Source: Hepsetus odoe
Lineage: Eukaryota; Chordata; Actinopteri; Characiformes; Hepsetidae
DNA: 64,000 bases
Direction of reading: 5' to 3'
Assembly: GCA_017165825.1 (NCBI GenBank)
Contig: CM029369.1
Coordinates: 21,446,611-21,510,610 of the forward strand
Shown here: positions 46,659 to 58,400 of the stretch, in pieces
Layout: the number at the start of each line of letters is the position of its first letter
How positions within the stretch are numbered: the stretch's first letter is position 1
Translations under genes and position numbers: made by a program
Notes under the pieces: model-generated
Database searches by the model: none
What the model saw: the letters and a program-made list of their open reading frames with translations, nothing else
Told to the model about the DNA's origin: nothing

Positions 46659-47185
46659 ATGGCCGTCCCGGCTGCTCTGATCCCCCCTGCCCCGCTGGTC
46701 CAGCCGTCACCCATCTCCGCCTCGCCTTCGGTCAGCACCTCCTCTCCGTCGGCCGCCTCTTCCTCGCCGTCCCCGGTCGTGGCGCCTCCGTTCCGGCCGG
46801 AGGTGCTGAGCAGCGGCGGCAGCCCCGGTGTGCCGGTGCCCGCCAAGCCCGTGTACTCGACCCCGTCGCCCGTGGAGAACACGCCGCAGAACAACGAGTG
46901 CAGGATGGTGGAGCTGCGCGGCGCCAAGGTGGCCTCGTTCACGGTGGACGGCTGTGAGCTCATCTGCCTGCCGCAGGCGTTCGACCTCTTCCTCAAGCAC
47001 CTGGTCGGCGGGCTGCACACCGTCTACACCAAGCTCAAGCGCCTGGAGATCACGCCGGTGGTGTGCAACGTGGAGCAGGTCCGCATCCTGCGGGGGCTCG
47101 GTGCCATCCAGCCCGGCGTCAACCGCTGCAAGCTCATCTCCAGGAGGGACTTCGAGACGCTCTACAACGACTGCACCAACGCCAG
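46659..47185 (+). CDS. dach1: dach1 exon 1, Dachshund-family transcription cofactor (N-terminal part)
   Basis: Partial coding sequence: 175 codons plus two bases of a split codon. DACH1 is a nuclear DNA-binding cofactor of the Six-Eya-Dach network, acting in eye, limb, muscle and ear development, mostly as a repressor. Residues 1-10 (MAVPAALIPP) are the DACH1-type start; residues 11-62 are Ser/Pro/Ala-rich and probably disordered. A conserved linker PVYSTPSPVENTPQNNEC (about 64-81) leads into DachBox-N, the winged-helix Ski/Sno-like domain (about 80-173), with key stretches LICLPQAFDLFLKHLVGG, TVYTKLKRL and ILRGLGAIQPGVNRCKLI. The ATG at 46659 is the first in-frame ATG and sits in a strong Kozak context (A at -3, G at +4). 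The exon ends at a GTAAGT donor in phase 2, matching the TNA|S or TNA|R boundary of DACH genes. DACH2 is less likely, because its N-terminus and linker differ. The exon is very GC- and CpG-rich unlike its AT-rich surroundings. The rest of the gene lies beyond the window. Confidence 0.95.
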
Positions 47186-47191
47186 GTAAGT
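47186..47191 (+). other. dach1: dach1 exon 1 splice donor
   Basis: The sequence CCAG|GTAAGT is a near-consensus 5' splice site. Translation across it meets TAA in the second codon, so the open frame stops where the intron begins. Phase 2 leaves AG as the first two bases of the next codon, as in other DACH genes. Confidence 0.92.
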
Positions 47192-50100
47192 TCAGAGCAG
47201 AGCAGCTCGTCCACCGCGCAGCCCGGGCTGGTGCTGAGGAGACCCGTCACTTTCGCACAAGCGCAAACCAGCTTCTCGTCCAAGCATCCGGCTCCTGAAA
47301 GGTCGAGAATGCGAGAGCCGCTCACTTCCAGAAATACGTGTAAATGTGCAGCTCTGACTTGTGATCTTGAAGGATGTAGGAAAGAAAGAAAGACAAGGAG
47401 AGAAAAAAGAGCAGAAAACTCAATAAAGTTCCAGTAACACTAAATCAAGTGCTTTACTTGGCTTCCCTTTTTTGTGCACAACTTTTTTTTTTTTTCCTTT
47501 TGAGGCTGTAAAGCAGAGTTTCCCTGTTCATTTGGTTGGGAAAGTTCATGACATCTTCATGTCCCGACCTCCTAGAATTCATATCTTACATTTTCTACAA
47601 AAAAAACCATGGAAAACATGGTATAACTTGTGATTTAAAAAAAAAAAGGGGGGTTTTCCCATAAAAGAAGGAAAAGGAGGTGAAAGGTCTTTTAATTTTT
47701 GCCAATCTAGAGAGAAAAGAAAAGTTATTTTTTCTTTTTTTTCATCATTTCTCCTAAAAATAGCATAGCAGAATTTTTTTTTCCCCCAGAAATAGTTTTT
47801 AAAAAAAAAAAACCATTTATTTATTTATTTATTTATTTAAAAGAGAGAAATATAGAAGAATGGTCTGTCAGTCTGGGCCTGCTGAAAAGAGAGAGAAAAG
47901 AAAAGGAGAGAGTGGTCAGTCTATGCCTGCTGTCGATAATGAGGACACATTCAGTGCCTCCAGGTACACCAGCTATTTTTAAGCAGTGGAAACATAGATT
48001 ACTGTTAAGTGGACTCGTGACATTGGCAACCTTTCTCCTTAAATAACGTTTACACTATTGATCCTGCAAAGCAGTGTAAGAACGCTCCCGTCCTAATACA
48101 GTACAGTCCACCAGCGGTGCACGTCAATATCCGTCATAATTAAAACCAAAGCAATGTTGTGTGGAAAAGTTTTCTGCGATATAACTGTAGCTCTAAACAA
48201 CATGAAGCTCCATCCAGTATCTGCTGACTCAGTTTTAGGTGCACGGTTTTGCATCTTGCATGTATGCTTTTCTATCATGTCAGATCAAATTATGGGGACA
48301 GGACAGGCCTTAATGAAAAGATGTGAGCACGTTGAGTCAGATATAGCTGTCCTGTAAATGTTAGACCAGTTACACAAATACACTGTTCACTAATTTGCAT
48401 TTTAAGAGGGGTGGAATTCACTCCTTCACACTTCTTCAGTGGCTCGTATTTCGTTTTCTAAAGTAATGCTTCAAGCAATTATGTGGCGTGAAAGGAAATC
48501 GTAGATTTACTGAGAATTCGACTGTAAATGACTCACTTCGCTCCTTTACTCACTTTTTATACACTCGTCACACCTTTTTTAAATGCATTTGTGATTTTAG
48601 GCATTTTACTGTTAAGGGTATATCATTTGGATGATTTTTCTAACTTGATTATATATTTTTTTTTACTTCAAATTTCTAGAATAATCTCACATCATGATTT
48701 AAATTTAAGCCAGAGCTAGATTTATACTGTCATAATTGCTTAGCAGTCACTTTTCCGGAGCATTGAGCCTTGCTGTGGTGTGATGTGTCGGATGTTGTTG
48801 GGCTTTTTTGCGCTGCGGGCCTGTTCTGAGATGTTTGGGCAGCGCATTCTCTCTCATTTAGTTTGCGAGGGCTTTAACGTGGCCTAGACGTCAGTGCCGT
48901 CAGCCTTTTTCCCTTCACGCAGTGTGTCTTGGGGCCCTCGGAGTGATATAGTGTGCGATTTGAACTCTGAGGTTGGCACTGAGAGTGGCCAGTGATGGGG
49001 TTAAAGGATAATGCAGTGCTACACATTGCTTTAATGATGCTAAAGTGCTCGCCTATTACTGCTGCATGGAGAGGCCTGTAATTGTCTCTGAAAGCACCTG
49101 GTACTGCCGGTGTTATGCTGAAATCAATCATATCCGCCATGTCTGCTTCCCATTTGGAGAATTACATCATTTGTATGGACAAAGATATCTTGTGTAGATG
49201 GAACACAAACAGATGGAGGAGGAGGAGTGGCTCTTCTTCATGGTGCGCGCTGAATCTGCGCCTTTCTGTTTGCCGCTCTGCACGGAAAGGTTTGGCCTGT
49301 TAGGTCTTAATTCTGGTATTTGGATGTCATTTTTCTGTGGGCTGAGCTTGATGTTGTGTCTGAGCAGCCTGTTACAGATGTTTCGCCTGTGCTGCCTGTT
49401 ACGTTTTGCTTATGTGGGTTTATACTATATGACATGAAGAGTCCTGTGTAAATGTATTTTAGTGTATACTTATACATCATACACATAGAACCATTTAGAC
49501 CCTTATAAAAGGAGGCTCTTCAAGAGTCCCATAATAAAGACATTTTATACCTTAAAATGAGAACATTACTTCATTGTTTTTTTTTCATTATCTGGATGTA
49601 ATGTTGTTTACAGGACCCCTTTAAAAAACAGTGCCACCGAAAAGGGTGCTGGTTTGTGCTGCAGGCCACAGAACCTAGAACTGGGTAGAATAATAATAAA
49701 AAAAAGCTTTTTTGCAAAAAGTGCCAAAAAAGTCCTCACATCTCCATCTCTGCAACACTGAACGTTGCTAAATGGGAGCGGCGGCCCTTTATCTTTCCCC
49801 GTGGCCCGTGGCAAAAGAGCCTCCAGCAAGGCAGCAGTTAGGTGAGCTGCGTTCTCCCTCTGCAGCAGGACGTGCTCTTCGGGCCCTCCTCCTCTTTCAC
49901 ATGGACCCTCAGCCCAGATTAATGTGCACCTTCTGCCGCCGAGCGGCTGTAATCTCTCGCTTTCGCAGGAGTTATGACACCGCCTCATGAGAAGCAATAC
50001 TTCAGCTACTTGTTTTCCTTTTCATTTTTTTGCCCGTATGGGACGGTGCAGGGTTGTGCCTTCCTGGTGACACCTGAACTCTAAGGAAAAGGGGTTATTG

Positions 50101-52320
50101 AAGCACGGGGACAACACTGCTCAGGCTGGGGCAGCTGTCTGGGCGCGGGGGAGACAAATCGTACGCAGGCAGCAATGCAGCAGTTAATTGACAATCATTG
50201 TCTGCCTCTGAAGGTTAAACAGGCGCCCCCAGACTACAGGGGACTGCTGCAATGTTGGCTTTTTTTTTTTTTTTTTTTTGCTTTTCCTGCTAGAGTTTTA
50301 TACATGGACTTTAATACATTTTCAATATTTTTTTTCGGAGAAGAACCACATTCTTAAATATATATAAGGCCTATAAATATTTCAATCATGTTATTTTATT
50401 TTATGTTTAGCTCTTTTTCCCTCACGCTTCAGAAAGATTTTGTTCCCCAAGCCGACAAGGACAGCACATTAAAATATATTTCTAAATTTCTAGATGTGTG
50501 TCATGTTACAAACTCATATTTATAGAAAAGCGCGATTTGTTTTGTTTATCACTCGAGGGTACGTCTTCACACACAGTGGCAGATTTTATCGCTCCTTCAA
50601 CCACCCGAACCCCCCTCCTGCCCCCCTTTGCAGTGCTCTCCTGATATATTTGTTTTCGGCAGGGCATGGATGTGTTTACAGGTACTCATGGGAAATCTTT
50701 GGATCGGATTCAAATCATTCCCAGTCAGAGTGGGTGCTAAGATACCCGTCACCCAGCAACCACATCCAAGAGGGAGCCAGGGTGATAATAACTTCAAAAA
50801 ACAGAGAGACAGATGTCTGATTAGGATGAAAGAGTTTTGAGGGGGGGGGGGGATGCATGTTAAAAGGCTTGTTAAAATCACAAATTCATTCAAGCACTTT
50901 CTTACAAATCAAATATGCATTTCTATTTCTGAGATCAGGTTGTGCTGATGGGTCAAAAATGAAATGGATAAACAATCAGGGTTTTTTTTTTTTTTCCTGT
51001 TGCTATGAGCCAGTAGAGCTCTGCTGGATAGGATTAGCCACCTGTGTTTAAATTGACTGTGCATTTGCCGCATGTCATCAGTGTGAGAAGAAAAAAAGAA
51101 GCCATTAGAAAGCAGAGTTGTGAGGGTGACATTGACAAAAGTAGAGCTGATTGTTGCCCTTTTTTCACGGTTAATATGAAATTTTAATCTTGATGTGGCT
51201 AGGGTTTGGCACATTTATTAGCTCTTGTTAACATGTTGGTTTTTCTGAGGGCTGCCTTTTCAGTTGCCGTTTTGAGAGCCGTGCTCCGAAAGCTGGCTCA
51301 GGATATTTTGTAGCGGTTTAGATGAAGCGGCTCTGAATTTGCTTCATCATAAAGTAAAGCTTTTTCAGGTTGGTTGTATTTGCATGGCTCTGCTGGATGC
51401 TCAGAGCCTGGTAACCGAGCTATGTTCCTGACGGTACACTTACATATTAGTATGACACATTGTGTACACAACTGCATTACAGAGCCTGTCATTAAATGCT
51501 GCTGACAGGGCTAAAGTGCAGTATCAGCCAACCAATGGACTCCAAAGATGCCATCTTTTTCCCCTCTCTTTTGAAAATGATAAAAATGAAGTAAAGGATT
51601 TTGGCGAGAGGGCAGATCGCAGATCGGAGAAGCACCTGTGACAGATTGGCTGTAGAGAAAGTGGTGCATTTTTTGGCCTGCCTGTGTGATGCTGTAGGGT
51701 CTGGCATGTCTTTAGGCAGCAGCTATTCCACATTACAGTGTATTTAGAGATCCGGCCGCAGATCACTGGTGCTTGTACAGGGACGTTAAACACTACTGAC
51801 AGAAGTTAGAGGGAGCAGATGAGATTTCTTGATTGGACGAAGATTCCAGGCTGTAGCCCTGCTCTGTCTAATATGGTCACGTAGAGAAATTGATTTTCCT
51901 CCGAAATTAATTAATTTTTCATATAGCCCAAAGCTGGAGTTTAAAAAGAGAGTGCACTTGCTGGTTTCCTATTTTCCTCCTCTTTTTTTTTTTAAAGAAT
52001 TATTGCCTAATCATATTAATACTTTTGCCCCAAGGATGAAAAGATAATTGTACAAATGCATTTGGAAATATGTATCACTGAGTATTTATGATTAAATTAT
52101 GCAAATAACTCTGCTCCCATCCTTCGCGGACCCAGATTGTCTAATTAGGATTGATATGCCGAGTAGATGTTCGGGAATCTGAATACACGCATGTCCAAAG
52201 AGCAGAAAATTGAAAATGACAAGGCTGGAATCCTTAAAAAGTGTTTTTTTTACTGTCTAATTCAGCGTAGCTGTATCAGGAGTTAATTTTCCCTAGCTCA
52301 TTTTCACGTCGGAGCTGACA
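47186..52320 (+). other. dach1: dach1 intron 1, proximal part
   Basis: No exon is seen. The first kilobase has poly-A and poly-T runs and (ATTT)n near 47815-47840. From about 48720 to 52300 the sequence is largely unique and free of recognisable transposons, with purine- or pyrimidine-rich and TAAT-containing patches (48720-49450, 49740-50230, 51060-52300). These could hold intronic enhancers. A 20-base T run lies at 50260-50279. Confidence 0.6.

Positions 52321-52324
<4 letters not shown>

Positions 52325-52375
<51 letters not shown>
52325..52375. repeat. (GA)n microsatellite
   Basis: About 51 bases of uninterrupted GA dinucleotides in dach1 intron 1. Confidence 0.97.
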
Positions 52376-52378
<3 letters not shown>

Positions 52379-53161
52379 CTTCAGGGAAGCAATCTCAAAT
52401 GGGATTCCAGAAATTTCCTCCACTTGTTTTTTTTTCCTTTTTTTTTCTCTCACTCTTCATTTTCACTCGGGCCATCAGAGATAAACCGTGTAATGTGTAC
52501 ACATTTTTTTTGTGTATCAGTATTATTTAAACCGTGTAGTCTAATCCTCCACAGCAGAGTGCATTGATCTTAGGACTGTCACGATTACTCGATAAAAAAA
52601 AAAAGATCAATAAAAAACTTGATCATGCTATTTGAATTATATATACTAATTTACACACATCTGACTAAGAACTGCTGTTAATAATGAATGCATAAGAAGC
52701 AAAGGTATTTAGAATGGGTTTAAACTTAAGAGCTCAGCTAATAGTCTAAAGACTAAATCCAGTCATTTTAAGGCAGGCTTTACTTATGGATTCACTGAAA
52801 AAACAGCTCAAATGCCTCGTTGACGTCTTAAAGGATTCAAATTAGGGCTTTACAATGTGGAAATAAAATATCTGATTAGATGTCAATTGGAAATGTGATG
52901 CCTTTCAATATGTTAAAGGCCATTTTTTCTCTTTTTTCATTAAAAAAGCCTTGAATTTTGTAAATATTTTTAGCCTCAAACTGTACTCTCACCCCCATCC
53001 ATACCATTCATATATGGAAACAATTCTGGAAAACAGCACATTTTTAAAAAATAATATCTGTTGTCACAAATGTTTGAATATTACATCAGTTAAGCCCCAC
53101 CCAGTCATGAAGAAGTTCCAAGGAGAATTGAGCTCCATTCTTCGTTATTTCCATTAACAGT

Positions 53162-53185
53162 AAAAAAAAAAAAAAAAAAAAAAAA
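53162..53185. repeat. poly-A run
   Basis: 24 consecutive A bases followed by CAACAACAAAAAAA. It may be the tail of an old retroelement, but no element body is recognisable upstream. Confidence 0.9.
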
Positions 53186-56100
53186 CAACAACAAAAAAAC
53201 TGTTTTGGTTCTGAAGGATAAGCATAAGTCAGAAAATTGTCATGTAAGAATGATGTGATAATGACATTTTTGGTATGCAAATTCATAAAAATGTCATGGA
53301 ATAAAAGATCAAAAGGAAGGAAAATGCATTATTCGAGCCCTTTAAAAAGAGGAGAGTCAATGTATTCACTGGTTGAAGAAAATAATTGGACTTTTGTTGG
53401 CTTACATGAATATCTCAAATCTTTTAAGCACCCACCAGCACCCAGTTGGAGTTTTGAGTGATTGGAGGTTCACTTTCACATTGCAGTCTGTTTCAGAGAC
53501 CAATATTGCAGTAATGATACACAGATTTGTGGTACAGCCCCACTTCTGGAGTTCATGTTTAAGCAGAGCTGGCCGAAATAGCATTAGATTATGTGTGAGA
53601 ACTGAACACTGGCCAGCTGTTTTTAGGATAAGTCTCTATTTATTAGTTTGCCTGTAAAAAAAAAAGTTCTTTATTAATCATCAAAAGAATAGCTAGATTA
53701 TTTATATACTCCATTGTAATAGCCCTTATTGATGTAGTTGCTTACTGATCTTTTCTGCACAGAAGGAAGGAATTTCCAGACGGATATATTTGACCCCCTT
53801 GCCACTGATGTGATTCAGCCACTCGCCAGCTCCACATTTGCGTTTGAGCTTTGAGGAAATTGTGGGGGCTCAGTGCAGTAAAACACTGTCAGCGGGTTTT
53901 GGCAGTGCCAGGGCGGAGGACAGGTGACTATTTAGGTCTGCGGGCTGTTTTCATTTAGGTCAGAACAAGATCCACTTTACAGGGTAACGAGAGTGCCATG
54001 ACTCCATTAAAGGAAAAAAAAAACACAACAGGCTGTGGAGTGCTTGGGCCACTTTTCTGAGGACAAAAGAAATAAGTGCTCAGTGAATACTCTTACAAGC
54101 CCCCCTTGAAGCCTGAAATATGTGCCTGTAAAGCACCTTTTGAAAAACTGTTGTCATGGCGCGGCCTCGATTATAGCGTCCCACAGTACACGCTTCCTTT
54201 TATTTATGTATTAATTTATTTCTTTTTTTTGTGTGGATGGGCCGCAACACATACTGAAGCTAGACCTGCTTAAACAATCCATTTATGGACGTCGTCCCCC
54301 CCTCGTGCTCTCTAATGCTTGTGTTTAAAAGTTCCTAAGATCCCGAATATTTCCCACTCTGATTCGCAATCCAATAAAATGTAAAAAGAGGAAATTACAC
54401 TTTTTTCCCTTAAGAACATTCCTCTCAGCAGCGCTTGGCCCCACACAAAAGACTGCTCTAACACCTCCAGAAGCATCTCATAAAGTTCTGATTGTTATCT
54501 AATCTTTACCTGGCAAAGCGAATGGCCCGCAGCTAATGACACTTGAGACTAGAATGGAATTCTATCACTGTTCAAAGCATCTGCTCTCAGACAGGCCTCT
54601 GACAAATCTAAGACTGCAGGCCCCTGGTGCAAAGCCTGAATCCTCGCCGGCCAGGGAGAAGCGTGTTAAGTCAATTTGGCTAAATTGAATTAGAATAATA
54701 ATAATAATAAAACACAAATATTGTTCTTTATTGCCACCAAGGATCCCATATGTTCTCAGCTCCCCTCGTTAGCTATGCGCTTTGCTTCTTGACTAAGACG
54801 TTTTCAAGGTGAAACACAAATGCGCACTTATTAGATAAAAATGCTAAGCACTTTGGCTATAGCTCTAGTCACACTAATGTGTTTTTCCCCCCCATCATCT
54901 CCCACTGTTGAAACTTTTCATAGGAGGTTGGCAAGGTTTCACATCAGCCCATTTGACAGCCTCACTTTTAGACTGTCAGCTTTCATTGCTTAAAGACAAA
55001 TTACGACTACTTTGATTGATTTTGCCTTTTCATTTAATTGATCAAAACCTTTCATTTTCCCCACAAATATGCTTTTATGTTTCTGCAACCTTGGGGTTTT
55101 GTTTGAGCCATCTGCAGAAAGTTCCACAACCTTGTACTGCAGCGGTGTGACCCTGCCAAGTTGTTTCTGAGCAACTTCTGTAGAAGGCCAATGTGAATCG
55201 GTGTCACGTAAGTCTTCGCTGATCGGGAAAGGGAAACATTCCAATACGAAATGTGATCTGCTTGTGCACAAAGGCATGTTCAAAGACCAAACTGAAAAGC
55301 CTTGACCAGCAATTGTAATGAACTGTACGTCCCATACAGCAGCCACCCCAGGGATCCGGCCGGCTTGTCCGGAGGGAGTCCATGCAGGTTAGTCTGAATG
55401 GAACTGCGCTGTATTTCCGTTTCATCAAACAAAAGTGTTTTTTCCTCTTTAGGCCTGATCTACAGTGTTGCTCTCATGTTGCTGGTCCCTAAGCCCAACA
55501 CGAAAGCCATTATGATAACTCTGGCTCTTTCTGTGATGCTGTGCTTGAGTTTCTCTCCTCCAGACTCAAATGTCACTGTCTTGCTGAGGCTTCTTTTAAA
55601 ATATCGCCCCTGCCATGGTGAGCTGTGGCGCCCAGCTATTATTACTCTCCTCTTAAAGACTGACAGTTTGCTCCAGAGAGACATGACACCGAACTCGTCT
55701 GCTGGAAGTGTACCGCCGCGCTCCCTTTCTGTCCAATCAGATATGTGTAAACTGACGACACCTGGCTGGGGGGAGGTAGATGGCGAGGCCGTGGTCACAG
55801 CGTGCACAGATCTGGTTTTCAAGCCTTTGTGTGTGAGCAAGATACTATGAGCCAATACACATGTCTGCTCACCTGCTTGTCTCATGTTTCACACTTGTGG
55901 CTTTTCTAGAGATTGGGTGATTTTTGGGCTGGGGGCTTTAACTTGGATTTTAAAGAGTTACGGTGTGAGTGTATTTTTTAATGATTTTTCATTTCGGTAT
56001 TTTTTTCATTTTGTAGACATACTTATCCACAGTCACTGGCAAGACATGGTCAGGCAATTGTCAATATCATGGACAGGGCTGCCATGAAGCCCAGTTTTAG

Positions 56101-58227
56101 TGCATTAAACAAAGGTTACTGCAGTAACCTACTCTTAACTGCCCCTAAATAAAGATATTTACCCAATATTTGGGCCTAATCTAGTATTTAAAATCCAATA
56201 GGGGCAGTGCACTCCAAGCAGCCTCTCAGCATTATGCTGATAAAACTTTCCCAGCATAATACATCTGTCTATATGTATTATCCCTCTCTTGCTCTGGAGC
56301 AGGCGGTGTGACATCCATAAACTTCACATGTGAATAAGCTTTTCTGAAAAGGAGAATGAATTAAGTTAAGCTGACATTGCATGCCAATAAGCTTTGTTTC
56401 ATTCCCAATGCAGTATTCATTTGTGGCACAGAGAGATTTATTGCATGATTGACAATTATGAGAGGATGACCTAGTTTTTTGGAATGGAACAAAAATGGTT
56501 TTCATGGGATGGCATCGCCTTCTTTTGTATTCTGCGGACCCTAGCCCAAGGAATAAGGAGGCTTTTGCCAAGAGACACAGCTTTTTAGGTCTGAAAGAGC
56601 AGAGAGTTCTTTTACATTTTGCACCATGTGTTTTGCCATGGAAAATTTTGTATTAGCCTAATTGTCTGAGATCCCCATGGAGAGTGTGTCCCTTTAAATC
56701 CCCGCATCCAGTCAATCTCATCTCCAACATTATTTTCTGTGCTATTTGACAAAGTGCCTCCCTAAAGGCAAACACTAAAGTTACACTACACTTGTCGTGG
56801 AGGTGCTGCTGCATATTAACCATTCAGTTAGATTTTCTTATCAGAAGGAAGCATCAGTAACATGGGGAGTTTTGTCTACTTAGCCTGGGTGATTTTCAAC
56901 AATTCTTATTTGGTGTCTGGCTAATATTTCATGATGTGTGCATTTTTGATTTGTCTTACCTTTCTATTAACTGTTTTATTCTGCGTAGTGAAGCTCATTA
57001 CAGCTGTAAGGAGGGCCCGGGCCCCCGTGGGACCACTGGTTGAGTGGAACCACAAATGACACAAGCAGGGTTTAGCTGGAAGTTAATATCCTGCAAAATT
57101 GTTTCTGCGCAGCTCGGTAGAATACGGATGATTAAATGACACGAGCAGATCAGAAACGTTTCCTCTGACTACAAGGTGTTAAGTGTAGGCGCTTTAGTGT
57201 GCCGGGGCTCTCCCAAGGTTGCCGTTAAAATAAATAAGATGTATTTAAGGGAGAATACTGTCATATTGGGGGGGAGGGTGAACACCACGCCTAGCATTGT
57301 ATCAGACACTGCTTTCTACACATAGTAGTTCTATCTGAGGAGTTATTTGAGGCACTGACCTGACAAGGAGAAAATGTGTTACTGTGGTGTGCTGGTGACT
57401 CATTTTCATCTTAAGGATCTATTTTTTTTCCCTCCAGACACTGCGCATATTTCTATCAAATGCTTTGCAGTTTAATAAAGAGAACAATTTGAAATAGTGG
57501 TGACATCTGAGGTACAGCTGTCAAATCTTTATTTTTATTCATCTTCATTTGTAATAAGCTGCTGCTTGTCCAGCATCCGATTGCGCACAATATCTTTTCT
57601 TATTTCACTCAGGTTGTTAGAGATTCACCTTCATCACGTAGTGGAGAGATCAGCCCCTTTCTTCAAATGGCAGTAACTTTGACTCTCTCTCTGTTCTCCT
57701 GGAGATTAAGTGTTATGTGTTGCCAATTCCACAAAGGGAGATTAAGGGTTGTAAAACAGAGCAAAAGGGTTCGCAGTTATCAAATGTCCTCTCACTCTTG
57801 ACCTTTCAAATGTCAGAAAAGGAATGTGAGACAATGGCTGTGCTGCAGATCAGATTACATGGATCAAACATGCCTTTACGCTGCTATTAGTCACAGTGAT
57901 GTTTAATTGAAGGAAATCAGGAACCCAAGGCGAACAATAAGCTATATTTATATCTGCAGCTCCGTTGTTATCATTGGAGTGTTGGAGCATTGTTTTTCTT
58001 CCCAGACCGCTGAAAAGAGCTCTTAGACTTGGATGCATTATGTAATCTGCCCTTGATAAAGAAACCTCTTCCACAGCTAAATCACTCGCTATTCTCATAC
58101 CAGCAGATAGCCTAGTAATGTTCCAGCTTGCTCTGAGAGCAGAGCCGTACTTACATGCTTTAAAGGCATGGAGAACTGAATTATCCTTGCTTTTTTGAAA
58201 TATGCCCCTCTGAGATAGATTGGCATA

Positions 58228-58400
58228 CACTCTTATCTGGAGTGACTTACAGTTTACATGTAGTACAGATGTGAGGCTGAAGTTTGGCCCTAAGACTCTT
58301 TTTAGTATGAACCAATTGGTTTATACCAGTAAGAGTTTTATTGGTTTAAACTATGTTGTGCCTGCCCAGAGTCAAAACCCTGCCCTGCCACATGGAATAT
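58228..58400 (-). mobile_element. possible decayed tRNA-derived SINE
   Basis: CTTATCTGGAGTGACTTACA near 58233 resembles the body motif CTTATCCAGAGCAACTT of the SINE at 10615-10819. AGAGTCAAAACCCTGCC downstream may be a decayed reverse-complement B box. The match is weak. Confidence 0.4.

Noticed and set aside
46030..46710. 226-codon minus-strand frame opposite the dach1 5'UTR
   Set aside because: It is driven by the GA/GT microsatellite (Ser/Leu and His/Thr repeats) and overlaps the CpG promoter antisense. It has no domain and no gene-like start.
46409..47020. 203-codon minus-strand frame across dach1 exon 1
   Set aside because: It is the antisense shadow of the GC-rich exon plus the microsatellite; the plus strand clearly encodes DACH1.
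46828..47298. 156-codon plus-strand frame rich in Arg/Ser/Cys
   Set aside because: A shifted reading of the same GC-rich dach1 exon.
57850..58230. 126-codon minus-strand frame in dach1 intron 1
   Set aside because: No recognised domain or homologous family, and no supporting exon signals.
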